Shown here: piece by piece, positions 32,286 through 41,142 of the stretch
How the letters are laid out: every line of letters starts with the position of its first letter
Numbering within the stretch: position 1 is the stretch's first letter
DNA from: an uncultured Paracoccaceae bacterium
Lineage (GTDB): Bacteria > Pseudomonadota > Alphaproteobacteria > Rhodobacterales > Rhodobacteraceae
Assembly: GCA_947500775.1 (NCBI GenBank)
Contig: CANMTD010000004.1
Coordinates: 62,001-126,000 of the forward strand
Reading direction: 5' to 3'
DNA length: 64,000 nt
Notes under the pieces: generated by a model
The model's input: the letters and a program-made list of their open reading frames with translations, nothing else
What the model was told of the DNA's origin: nothing
The model's database searches: none
Made by a program: the position numbers and the translations under genes

Positions 32286-33347
32286 ATGGCGATTTCCCTT
32301 GATACACTCGCAACGCTGCACAGCCTTGAATTTGACGAGGTGATCGATGTCCGGTCTCCGGCGGAATACGCCGAAGATCACATTCCCGGCGCCATAAGCC
32401 TGCCGGTGCTCAGCAACGAAGAACGCGCGCGCGTTGGCACGATCTATACTCAGGACAGCCCGTTCAAGGCGCGCAAGCTGGGCGCTGCTTTGGTGGCGCG
32501 CAACGCGGCCCATCATCTGGAAACCACGCTGGCCGACCGGCCCAAAGGATACCGCCCGCTGGTCTATTGCTGGCGGGGCGGGCAACGGTCGGGATCATTC
32601 GCCATGATCCTGCGCCAGATCGGCTGGCAGGCCGACACGATCGACGGCGGCTATCGCGCCTATCGGCGGCTGGTACAAAGCGCGCTTTACGATGCGCCCT
32701 GGCCGTCCCCCGTCATCCTGCTGGATGGCAACACCGGCACCGCCAAAACCGAATTGCTGACCCATCTGGCCGCCGAAGGCATTCAGGTGATCGATCTGGA
32801 AGGGCTGGCCAATCATCGCGGATCGGTCTTTGGCGCAATGGCCGACGCCCAGCCCGCGCAAAAAAAGTTTGAAACCCGGCTGGCCGCCGCAAGGACCCCC
32901 CTGTCGCCGGATCGGCCCGTGGTGGTCGAAGCGGAATCCAGCAAGATCGGCCAGATCAACCTGCCCCCCGGCCTGTGGACCGCGATGCGCGCCGCGCCCC
33001 GGCTGGTCATCGACGCACCACTTTCAGCGCGGGCGGAGTATCTGGTCCGGCGTTACCGCGATGTGACCGAGGATGCGCACAGGCTGCCATACATCTTGCG
33101 CACACTTTCTGCACATCATCCGGCAGAGCGGATCGAGCATTGGCTGGAACTGGCAGACGAGGGCGCGCTGGTGCCGCTGGCAACCCAATTGATGGCCCAC
33201 CACTACGATCCGCTCTACAACCGCCAACGCGCGCGGCACGATACCGGCACACAAAAATCGTTCCGAATGGACGACCTGTCCCCCACCGCCTTGGCCCGCG
33301 CCGCGCCGGCCCTGGCTCAGGCGATAAATGACCTCAGCGCAGGGTAA
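32286..33347 (+). CDS. mnmH: tRNA 2-selenouridine synthase
   Basis: 353-residue enzyme that replaces sulfur by selenium in 2-thiouridine of tRNA wobble position 34, via geranylation, using selenophosphate. The N-terminal rhodanese domain has the active-site 'VYCWRGGQRSGS' with its cysteine near residue 97. The P-loop domain has 'LLDGNTGTAKTELL' near residue 145. ATG 32286 gives the standard start. Its end overlaps by 14 nt the convergent selD-fusion gene, which makes the selenophosphate donor, so the pair forms a self-contained selenouridine module. Confidence 0.93.
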   Translation: MAISLDTLATLHSLEFDEVIDVRSPAEYAEDHIPGAISLPVLSNEERARVGTIYTQDSPFKARKLGAALVARNAAHHLETTLADRPKGYRPLVYCWRGGQRSGSFAMILRQIGWQADTIDGGYRAYRRLVQSALYDAPWPSPVILLDGNTGTAKTELLTHLAAEGIQVIDLEGLANHRGSVFGAMADAQPAQKKFETRLAAARTPLSPDRPVVVEAESSKIGQINLPPGLWTAMRAAPRLVIDAPLSARAEYLVRRYRDVTEDAHRLPYILRTLSAHHPAERIEHWLELADEGALVPLATQLMAHHYDPLYNRQRARHDTGTQKSFRMDDLSPTALARAAPALAQAINDLSAG

Positions 33348-35526
33348 TCGTCGCCGGTCCGCTGGTGATTTCACCGATCTCAACCGCTGCGATCCCGGCC
33401 TCTGTCAGCCCGTCCAAAGTGGCCGTTGCTGCCTTCTGCGGCACAGCGGCCAGCAGCCCCCCCGCCGTCTGCGGATCGACCAGCAACGCCGTGCGCGGAT
33501 CGGTCGGTTCAGCGCCTTCAATCTCATTTAAAAACAACCTGTTCTGCGGATACAGGCTGGACCGAATCCCGGCCTCTGCCAGATCCAGCGCGCCTTGCAT
33601 CAACGGCACGGAATCGCGGTTCACCACCGCGCCAACGCCCGAGGCCATGGTGATCGACCGCAAGTGACCGATCAGCCCATAACCAGTCACATCGGTCATC
33701 GCATGGGCCACCGGCGCCAACAGCCTTGCCGCATCACCAGAGGGGGTCTCCATCACCCGCAACGCCGCGGCCACATCGGCGCCCCGCGCCCGTTTCTGCA
33801 TCTCGGCCGCGAAAATCGTGCCGCTGCCGATAGGCTTGGTCAGGATCAACCGATCCCCCGGCCGCGCCCCCGCCACCCCGACGGGATCGCCATCCATCAG
33901 CCCGGTCACGGTAAACCCGACCGCCAGTTCGGCCCCCACGCTGGTATGCCCCCCCACCAGATCGGCCCCCGCCTCGGCAAACACCTTTGTCGCCCCGGCC
34001 AGTATCTCGCGCAGCATATGCTGCTGCATCCGGTCCCGCATCCGGGGCAGGATCAGCGTGGCCAGCGCGGCCTGAGGCTGCGCCCCCATCGCCCAGATAT
34101 CGCCCAGCGCATGCACGGCGGCGATCCACGCCAACAGATAGGGATCGTCGATGAAGGCGCGGAACTGATCGGTCGTGACGACCTGCGCACCATCGCCGTG
34201 GCGCAGCACCGCCGCGTCATCCCCGGCCCCGCGCAGCACATCCGCACGGGCGGGCGGCGGCAGATCGGTCAGCCCATCCTGCAGCACCTGCGCGCCCGGT
34301 TTGGCGGCGCAACCACCGCAGGGGGCCACCACCCCGTCAAGCAACTCAGCAACGCCCAGCGCCGCGCCTTTGGGCAGTGGTGTGGCGGGCATCTCGGGCA
34401 GGTGACGGAACTGATCCATGAATTTCTGGTCGATCCGGTTCTTCCAACGCCACAGCCAGTCGCCTTCCAGCCGCAGGCCCAGCTTGTCGGCCACCGCGTG
34501 TTTATGCCCGGTCGAGATCAGCTTCAGATAATCGCTTTGCGGCTGATAGGGTTTGCGCGTGCCCCCGGTCAGGTCCGCGCGCAGATTGTGCAGCAGAACG
34601 GGCGCCTGCCGCACCGCAAAGACCCCCGCCTTGGGCCGGGGGGCGTGGGTCATATGGGCGCAATCGCCCACCGCATAGATCGTGGGATCGTTCAGCGACA
34701 CCAGATCGGGGCCCACATCGATGAACCCGCCCGTTAGTTGCAGCCCGGTCTCGGCCAGCCACCCCTGCGGCCGCGCGCCCGCCGCCCCGATGACCAGACC
34801 GCCCAGCACGACCTCGCCACTTTCCAGCACAACGCCGGTTTCCGTCACCCTGACGATCTGCGCGTTGGGGCGTATCTGAACGCCTTGCACCTGCATCTGC
34901 GCCAGCAAAGCCTGGCGTGCGCCTGCGCCGATGTCGCGCAGGGGGGTATCGCCCGCCTCCAGCAATGTGACCTTCGCCGCCACCCCGGCAGAGGTCAGCC
35001 GGTGCAAGGTCGCCAGCGCCAGTTCCACCCCCGCCACACCTGCGCCGATGATCAGCACCTCGGGCGATACCGTGCCCGCGCGGGCCGCGGCGACGTAGTC
35101 TTCCCACCGGGCGGCAAAGGCGCCCAGCGGTTTGGCCGGGACGGCATGTTCGATGAATCCGTCAAGTGCGGGCAGGTCCGAGGTGATGCCAATATCGACC
35201 GAGGCGATGTCATAGAACACCGGCGCATGCCCGTCGATGTCGATCAGCCGCGCCGTGCGGTCGATGCCCGTGGCCCGCCCTAAAATCAGCCGCGCGCCCG
35301 CGTGCCGCCCCAGTTGCACCAGATCGATGTCCAGTTCATCCCGCGTGTAATGGCCCGCCACCATCCCCGGCAGCATCCCCGAATAGGGCGCGGTGGGGCC
35401 GGGGTTGATCACCGTCAGCCGCACCCCCGGCACCGGCGCCATCCCCCACATCCGCAGCACCAGCGCATGGGCATGGCCGCCACCGATCATCACCAGCTCT
35501 CGGGTCAGGGGAATGGGGGTCTGCAT
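33334..35526 (-). CDS. selD: Fusion of NADH-dehydrogenase-like flavoprotein and selenide, water dikinase SelD
   Basis: 730-residue two-domain protein. Residues 1-~380 are a pyridine nucleotide-disulfide oxidoreductase with the FAD loop 'VMIGGGHAHALVL' and the NAD loop 'LIIGAGVAGVELALA'. Residues ~390-730 are SelD, with an active-site segment 'CGGCAAKPG' (fusion-type spacing between cysteine and lysine), 'TTDQFRAFIDDPY', 'GGHTSVGAEL' and the C-terminal 'MTDVTGYGLIGHL'. SelD makes selenophosphate from selenide and ATP. The flavoprotein part may reduce a selenium species before the kinase step, an idea from fusion only. selA, selB and tRNA-Sec are not in the window, so use for tRNA selenouridine is the supported role. 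Confidence 0.92.
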   Translation of the reverse strand: MQTPIPLTRELVMIGGGHAHALVLRMWGMAPVPGVRLTVINPGPTAPYSGMLPGMVAGHYTRDELDIDLVQLGRHAGARLILGRATGIDRTARLIDIDGHAPVFYDIASVDIGITSDLPALDGFIEHAVPAKPLGAFAARWEDYVAAARAGTVSPEVLIIGAGVAGVELALATLHRLTSAGVAAKVTLLEAGDTPLRDIGAGARQALLAQMQVQGVQIRPNAQIVRVTETGVVLESGEVVLGGLVIGAAGARPQGWLAETGLQLTGGFIDVGPDLVSLNDPTIYAVGDCAHMTHAPRPKAGVFAVRQAPVLLHNLRADLTGGTRKPYQPQSDYLKLISTGHKHAVADKLGLRLEGDWLWRWKNRIDQKFMDQFRHLPEMPATPLPKGAALGVAELLDGVVAPCGGCAAKPGAQVLQDGLTDLPPPARADVLRGAGDDAAVLRHGDGAQVVTTDQFRAFIDDPYLLAWIAAVHALGDIWAMGAQPQAALATLILPRMRDRMQQHMLREILAGATKVFAEAGADLVGGHTSVGAELAVGFTVTGLMDGDPVGVAGARPGDRLILTKPIGSGTIFAAEMQKRARGADVAAALRVMETPSGDAARLLAPVAHAMTDVTGYGLIGHLRSITMASGVGAVVNRDSVPLMQGALDLAEAGIRSSLYPQNRLFLNEIEGAEPTDPRTALLVDPQTAGGLLAAVPQKAATATLDGLTEAGIAAVEIGEITSGPATITLR

Positions 35527-35628
35527 CGGGTCCTCCGGGGCAAGGTGTCACCACAGACCTACCCCCGGCGCAGGCCTCGGGAAAGAGATCATCGCACCGG
35601 GACGCTGATCTGACGCGAAAGTGACAAG

Positions 35629-36678
35629 CTATTGATAGCCGGTCATTTCCAGATAGCCGCGCCCGGTGTGGCTGCCGGTGATACCTACCGGCCCCTCCCA
35701 ATAGGGAAACAGCGTGCCCATCCACGCATTTCGGTTCTGCGCCGCGATCTGGATATCCAGCCCCCGCGCCGGAAGCTCCAGCCGCCAGCGGATGGGCAGC
35801 TTGCGCCCCGCGACCTGTGCGCTGTCCAGCGGCGTCATCGTCAGTTGTCCATCGTCAAACGGCACCACATCCCCCGCCGCACCGCTCCATGTGCCCGAGG
35901 TATAGGCCCCGCCGCGCGTATCGCGCAGTTGAAACCCCATCAGCTTGTCCCCGCTGTCGAAATGCAGCGACACCCAGTCCCAACCATCCTGATCCGCCGC
36001 CAAAGGCTGCGAGGACCATTCGCGATCCAGCCATGCCTGCCCGGTCACGGGCATCTTGCCCTCGGGCAATGTCAACTCGCCCGTCACCGCATACCCCGGC
36101 TGGGAATAATAATAACTGGCCTGCCCGCCTGCCGATTTCACCGAATACCCGGCGTCACCCTGCAACACCAGCGGCCCCTCGGCCAGCAGCGACAGGTCAA
36201 AGGCGAACTCCATCCCTGTGGCGCGCAGGGTCAGCTCCGACAGGGCGGCATCGCCAGTCCCCGCCATCCGCCAATCGTCGATCCATGCCTCGAAAGGCTG
36301 CGCCGTCACCCCCGCCTGCCCGATCCCGCCGCGCGCCAGCCGTTCGCCCACGAAATGCCGGTCCGGCGTGGTCAGCCCGGCATGCCCCATCCAGATTTGC
36401 GGGGTGCGCCAACCGGTCCCGCCCTCGGGTGCAAGGGCCGAGCGGAACAGCGTCCATTGCACCCCGTAGTCGCGGCCATCGGCGCCGGTCAGATTTGCGG
36501 TCAGATACCACCATTCGATCCGGTAATCGGGATGCGCGCCATGATCGGCCGGAAACTGCAACGCATGCCCCCGCTGGGGTGTCGCAAACCCGTCCGATGT
36601 GGTGCCCAGCCCCGCGAAACCCTGCGCAAAGGCGGCCCCGGCCAGACAGATCAGCAAGGCAATCAACCTAACGTTCAT
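35629..36678 (-). CDS. AttH / CrtC-like lipocalin-fold secreted protein
   Basis: 349-residue protein with a clear Sec signal peptide (hydrophobic 'LIALLICLAGAAFA' then Q). The mature part has the AttH/hydroxyneurosporene-hydratase hallmarks 'HPDYRIEWWYLTANL', 'QWTLFRSAL', 'GQAWLDREWSSQPL' and 'DWVSLHFDSG'. It follows an FtsX-type permease (11-nt overlap) and an ATPase, the same set as Agrobacterium attE-F/G-H. It is probably a periplasmic or exported partner of that ABC system. A carotenoid hydratase role is unlikely, since no carotenoid genes are near. ATG 36678 is chosen over a TTG two codons upstream. Confidence 0.85.
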   Translation of the reverse strand: MNVRLIALLICLAGAAFAQGFAGLGTTSDGFATPQRGHALQFPADHGAHPDYRIEWWYLTANLTGADGRDYGVQWTLFRSALAPEGGTGWRTPQIWMGHAGLTTPDRHFVGERLARGGIGQAGVTAQPFEAWIDDWRMAGTGDAALSELTLRATGMEFAFDLSLLAEGPLVLQGDAGYSVKSAGGQASYYYSQPGYAVTGELTLPEGKMPVTGQAWLDREWSSQPLAADQDGWDWVSLHFDSGDKLMGFQLRDTRGGAYTSGTWSGAAGDVVPFDDGQLTMTPLDSAQVAGRKLPIRWRLELPARGLDIQIAAQNRNAWMGTLFPYWEGPVGITGSHTGRGYLEMTGYQ

Positions 36679-39082
36679 TGGCAAAAACCTTCAGCAAATC
36701 GGCAGGCGCCATCCGTGCCAGCCGGAACGCGGGCCATGCCGCCGCCAACCCGGCCGCCATCAATGACAGCCCGCCCAGCCACAACCAGTCCAGCGGAAAC
36801 AGATGCATCGGCAGACGCCAGCCGAAGGCCGCCACATTGACCACCGCCAGCAGGGCCCAGGCCAGCAGCAGTCCCACGGGAATGGCCAGCACCATCGTCA
36901 ATGCCGCCAGCATCACCGCGCGGGCCAGTTCCAGCCGCGCCAGCCGCGCCCGGGTCAGCCCCAGGGCCCAGACCGGGGCCAGTTGCGGCACCCGCATGCC
37001 GGCCAGCGTCAGCAGGCTGGTCAGCATCGCCAGCCCGGCCACCGCCATGGTCAGCACGTTCAGCGCGGCGGTGACGGCAAAGGTCTGTTCGAACACGCCC
37101 AGCGAAAACGCCTTGATCGTGGCCTGATCGGTCAGATTGTCACGCGGCAGGCCGAAATCGGTGGTCAGCGCCCGGATCAGGCCGGGCACTTGGGCGGGCG
37201 GCAGGCGCACCGCGAACCGCAGGCGGGGCACATCGGGGTAAAGGGCGGCCAGACGGTCGACCGCGATCATCGCCTGCCCCTGCGGGTTGCCATAGTCGGA
37301 ATAGATCCCCGCAATGCTCAGCGCGGTGCCCCCCGGCAGGGTCACGCTGTCACCCGGGGCCAGCCCTTCGCGGCGGGCCAGTTGTTCGTTGATCAGCGCC
37401 GCATTGCCCGTGGCCACCCGGTCCCAGACATCCGGCGCGGCCTGCAACAGCGGCCAGTGATCGCGATAGGTCGGGTGATCGGCGACCCCGTAAACCTGCC
37501 CCGGCGCGCCCATCAGCGCGCCGGTCACATTCCAGATCGGCAGCACCGCATCGCTGCGCGGTTCCAGAAAGGCGCGCAGGCGTGCGGCCTCGGGCCCGTT
37601 TCGGGCGGTGACATACAGTTCGGACGCCAGCCGCTGATCCAGCCAGCCGGTAAAGGTCAACCGGAAACTGCCCACCATGGTGCTGACCCCTACATTCGCC
37701 GCCAGCGCCAGCAGCAACGCCATCAGGGCCAGCGACAGGCCGGGCACCTGTTGCCGCGTGTCGGCCCAGAACCACCCGGCCAGCACGCCCCGCGCGCCCC
37801 GTTCGGCCATCCCCAACAGCGCGCTCAGCACCCCCGGCAGTGACAGCGCCGCGCCCAGCAACAGCGCCCCCAGCATCGCAAACCCCGCGATCAACCCGCC
37901 GCCCCACTGGGCCAGCCCCAACGCCACCAGCCCCAGCAGCGCCGCCAGCCCGGTCTGCACCGCCATTCCTGTGCCCGAGGCCCGCGCCCATGCCCGTGGC
38001 TGCGCCGGGGCCAGCAAGGGCAGGCGCGCCAGCCGCCACAGGCTTTGCCCCGCCGCCACCGCCGCCCCCAGCACCGACATCGCCAATCCGCCGCCCCACC
38101 AGACCGGGCGCAGGCTCAGGCTGCCCGAAACCTCGGCCCCGTAAAGCCCGCCCAGGGTGGCGGCCACATCGGGCAACAGCGCGGCGGCAATGACATAGCC
38201 CAGCGCAACCCCCACCACGCCTGCGACCAGCGCCAGCAACAGCACCTCGACCGCCAGCAGAACGATCAGCCCCCGCAGCGGCAGGCCCAGCGCACGCAGG
38301 GTGCGAAACATCACGCGGCGCTGTTCGAACGCCAGCCCGATGGTGCCATGCACGATGAACAATCCGACCGCAAAGGCCAGAAACCCGAAGGCGGTCAGGT
38401 TCAGATGAAAACTGTCGGTCAGCCGCGCCACATCCGCCTGCCCCTGCGGGGCTTTTTCGACCAGTTGCGGGGCGACCGCCTCCAGCGGGGTACGAAACTC
38501 GGGCTGCCGGGGCCACAGCACCAGACGCGAGATCATGTCGGACGCGCCCAGCAATTCCTGCGCAATGCCGATATCCATGATCAGCACGCCGGGCAACAAC
38601 CCCTCGGCCGGTTCAACGCGGGGCAGGCCTGTCGCATCGCTGAGCGCGGCCACGGTCTCTGGTGCCGCAAAGGCCAGACCGGGGGGCGTGAAAAACCCGG
38701 CAAAAGCCTCGGGGCTTGCCGTGCTTGCGGGGGCCAGACCGGCGGGGGCGCTGACCGGATCGATCCCCAGCACACGAATCCAATCGCCCGCATGCCGTAT
38801 CCGCCCCTCCAACACCGGGGACACCAGCCAGCCCGCGCGGCGCAGATCGACAAAGACCGACTGATCGACCCTTTGCCCGTCGCGCGGCACCAGTTGCGCG
38901 AACCGGTTCTGCCCCAACAGGGCCGCCGCCCGGTCATAGCTGGCCCGCGCCTCGGCGTTGATGGCCTGCACCCCGGACCACAGGGCAGTGGCCAGCGCCA
39001 GCCCCAACAGCAGGTTGATCAACTGCAGCGGCGCGCGCCGCCAATGCGACAGCAAGGCCGACAGGGCAACGCGCCACATCAC
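36668..39082 (-). CDS. FtsX-like ABC transporter permease, two-module type
   Basis: 804-residue inner-membrane protein with an N-terminal helix, a ~200-residue periplasmic domain, a central set of helices, a second periplasmic domain and three C-terminal helices. This is the duplicated FtsX/MacB-like layout, and 'NVLTMAVAGLAMLTSLLTLA' and the final 'PADLLKVFANE' are typical. Its start overlaps the ATPase stop and its end overlaps the AttH-like gene. MacB/LolCDE-like systems move substrates from the outer leaflet or periplasm rather than across the inner membrane; the cargo here is unknown. Confidence 0.87.
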   Translation of the reverse strand: MMWRVALSALLSHWRRAPLQLINLLLGLALATALWSGVQAINAEARASYDRAAALLGQNRFAQLVPRDGQRVDQSVFVDLRRAGWLVSPVLEGRIRHAGDWIRVLGIDPVSAPAGLAPASTASPEAFAGFFTPPGLAFAAPETVAALSDATGLPRVEPAEGLLPGVLIMDIGIAQELLGASDMISRLVLWPRQPEFRTPLEAVAPQLVEKAPQGQADVARLTDSFHLNLTAFGFLAFAVGLFIVHGTIGLAFEQRRVMFRTLRALGLPLRGLIVLLAVEVLLLALVAGVVGVALGYVIAAALLPDVAATLGGLYGAEVSGSLSLRPVWWGGGLAMSVLGAAVAAGQSLWRLARLPLLAPAQPRAWARASGTGMAVQTGLAALLGLVALGLAQWGGGLIAGFAMLGALLLGAALSLPGVLSALLGMAERGARGVLAGWFWADTRQQVPGLSLALMALLLALAANVGVSTMVGSFRLTFTGWLDQRLASELYVTARNGPEAARLRAFLEPRSDAVLPIWNVTGALMGAPGQVYGVADHPTYRDHWPLLQAAPDVWDRVATGNAALINEQLARREGLAPGDSVTLPGGTALSIAGIYSDYGNPQGQAMIAVDRLAALYPDVPRLRFAVRLPPAQVPGLIRALTTDFGLPRDNLTDQATIKAFSLGVFEQTFAVTAALNVLTMAVAGLAMLTSLLTLAGMRVPQLAPVWALGLTRARLARLELARAVMLAALTMVLAIPVGLLLAWALLAVVNVAAFGWRLPMHLFPLDWLWLGGLSLMAAGLAAAWPAFRLARMAPADLLKVFANER

Positions 39083-39735
39083 GACACCCGCCCGCTGCTC
39101 AGATGCAGCCGCCGCGACAGCCGCGCGGCCAACCGTTCGGAATGGGTGACCATCAGCAGGCCCGCCCCGGTTTCGCGCACCAGTTCCAGCATCAGATCCA
39201 TGACCGCATCGCCGGTGGCTTCGTCCAGATTGCCGGTGGGTTCATCGGCCAGAATAACCTCGGGGCGGCCCGCCAAGGCCCGGCCGATCGCCACGCGCTG
39301 TTGCTGCCCGCCTGACAGTTGCTCGGGGTATCGGTGCATCAGGGATGTCAGGCCCAGCCTTTCGGTCAGGGCGGCACTCCACCCGGCATCGTCGCGCCCC
39401 GCAAGCCGCGCCTGAAACGACAGGTTCGCGGCCACATCCAGCGACGGAATCAGATTGAACTGCTGAAAGACCAGCCCGACATGGCGGCGGCGCAACCCCG
39501 CACGGGCCGCATCATCCAAGCCTGCCAACTCTTGCCCCAGCAACACCACCTGCCCCGCATCCGCCCGATCCAGCCCGGCGCACAGATGCAACAGCGTGCT
39601 TTTGCCGCTGCCTGATTCGCCCGTCAGCGCCATGCTTTCGCCTGCCTGCATCGCAAAGCTGACGCCGTTCAGGACCTTCACCGCCTCGGGTCCGGCCCCG
39701 TAACTTTTCTCGACGCGGCATACATCCAGCAGCAT
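39079..39735 (-). CDS. ABC transporter ATP-binding protein of the MacB/LolD type
   Basis: 218-residue ATPase. Walker A GESGSGKS is near residue 39, signature LSGGQQQR near 139 and Walker B 'VILADEPTGNLDEATG', the last being specific to LolD/FtsE/MacB-type ATPases. ATG 39735 is the natural start; the extension to 39762 has no family support. It is the first gene of the ATPase-permease-AttH operon, coupled by a 4-nt overlap. Confidence 0.9.
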   Translation of the reverse strand: MLLDVCRVEKSYGAGPEAVKVLNGVSFAMQAGESMALTGESGSGKSTLLHLCAGLDRADAGQVVLLGQELAGLDDAARAGLRRRHVGLVFQQFNLIPSLDVAANLSFQARLAGRDDAGWSAALTERLGLTSLMHRYPEQLSGGQQQRVAIGRALAGRPEVILADEPTGNLDEATGDAVMDLMLELVRETGAGLLMVTHSERLAARLSRRLHLSSGRVS

Positions 39736-39927
39736 GGCGTTTCTCCGTCCTGGTCCTGCCACAGCAATCTAACGCCCGCCTTCGGGGGGAACACCCCCAA
39801 TCGGATACCGCTGTTTCGCAAACCGGCTGTTACAAAAGTGACTCCAAAGATTCGGCATTCTGTCATAGGGATTAGGTATGGCCGCATTGATCTGCGCGTC
39901 TTGCGCTAACTGACAGGGGATAAATCC

Positions 39928-41049
39928 ATGAAATTTACACGTCGTACCGCCATGCAGCTGACCGGGGCCGCTGTTGCCGCACCCGCACTTTTGAAAGCAA
40001 ACGATGCGCTGGCCTCTTCCGGTTCGGTCAAGGTGTTCGCATGGCAGGACTATGTTCAGCCCAATATCGCCGAAAAATTCGAGGCCGACACCGGCATCAA
40101 ACTGGAACTGACCACTTTCGGTTCGAATGACGAGGCGGAATCGACCGTGCGCGCCAACGGCGGCAAAGGCTTTGACGTCGTGTTCCCGTCGATCACCAAC
40201 GCCGCCGGCTATCTGGACGACAGCGGCGAAAGCTATTTCGCTGCGGTGCCCGCCGATGTGAAAATCGACAACGTCATCCCATCATTTGTTCGTGACAGCG
40301 CCACGCTGGGCGGCCAGTTCAAGGGCCAACAGATCCTGCTGCCCTTCGACTGGGGCACCGAAGGCATGACCCTGAACCGGGGCAAACTGGACATCGCCGA
40401 TGGCGACCTGTCGTTCGGCGACCTGTTCCGCCCCGAAGCCAAGGGCGCCGCGGCGTTCCGCCAGAAATCCGCGATCATGGGCGTGGGCCTGTATCTGGAC
40501 GCCACCGGCGAAGTGCCCAGCAACCGCATGCTGGACGTCTATAAATCCGAAGATGACGCACGCCGCGTCTGGGGCGCCGTTGCCAAATACATGCTGGAGC
40601 ACAAGGAAAACTTCGGCGCCTTCTGGAACAACGCCACCGAAGCGACCGCCGCCTTCAAAGAGGCCGGCTGCATCATCGGTCAGACCTGGGACACCACCGG
40701 CCTGCTGCTGAACCGCGAAGACAGCAACTATGTCTACCGCGCGCCGAAAGAGGGCATCATCACCTGGCTGGACAGCTTCGGCATGCTGAAGGGCGCCGAA
40801 AACAAGGAACAGGCCGTGGCCTTCATGAACTTCATGCTGCAGCCTGAAGTGGGCGGCATGTTCGCCAACAACACCGGCTACAACTCGGCCGTAGCCGGTG
40901 CGGCCGACTTTGCCTCGGACGAATTCAAGGCACAGTTCAACGAAGTCTACACCCCCGACGTTCTGGGCAACATGTGGTGGTGGCAGGCCGACACGCCGTT
41001 CTTCGCACCGGTCCGCAACGAGATCGTTGAAATCATCACCAACGCCTGA
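39928..41049 (+). CDS. Polyamine-type ABC transporter substrate-binding protein (PotD family), probably Tat-exported
   Basis: 373-residue periplasmic binding protein of the spermidine/putrescine family. The N-terminus 'KFTRRTAMQLTGAAVAAP' has twin arginines before a mild hydrophobic core, a Tat-like signal ending near 'ALAS'. The mature start 'VKVFAWQDYVQPNIAEKFEADTG' (shortened) and 'WGTEGMTLNR' match PotD relatives. GGGGATAAATCC lies just upstream of the ATG. It heads the operon with potA, potB and potC-like genes. The ligand may be a polyamine or another small cation. Two stem-loops follow the gene. Confidence 0.9.
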   Translation: MKFTRRTAMQLTGAAVAAPALLKANDALASSGSVKVFAWQDYVQPNIAEKFEADTGIKLELTTFGSNDEAESTVRANGGKGFDVVFPSITNAAGYLDDSGESYFAAVPADVKIDNVIPSFVRDSATLGGQFKGQQILLPFDWGTEGMTLNRGKLDIADGDLSFGDLFRPEAKGAAAFRQKSAIMGVGLYLDATGEVPSNRMLDVYKSEDDARRVWGAVAKYMLEHKENFGAFWNNATEATAAFKEAGCIIGQTWDTTGLLLNREDSNYVYRAPKEGIITWLDSFGMLKGAENKEQAVAFMNFMLQPEVGGMFANNTGYNSAVAGAADFASDEFKAQFNEVYTPDVLGNMWWWQADTPFFAPVRNEIVEIITNA

Positions 41050-41096
41050 TTCTGGCATCGCCCTCACCCCGCGCGCGACTGCAAGGGGTGGGGCAA

Positions 41097-41119
41097 GGGA
41101 GGGGGATGTGCCCCCTCCC
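41097..41119 (+). terminator. Intercistronic hairpin between the binding-protein and ATPase genes
   Basis: A perfect 9-bp stem GGGAGGGGG/CCCCCTCCC (41097-41105, 41111-41119) with a 5-nt loop. A second, imperfect CCTCACCCC/GGGGTGGGG pairing lies just upstream (around 41062-41093). No T-run follows. As after the TRAP binding-protein gene, this probably protects or uncouples the binding-protein mRNA. Confidence 0.65.
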
Positions 41120-41142
41120 ACTTCGTTTCGGGGGAAAAGACC

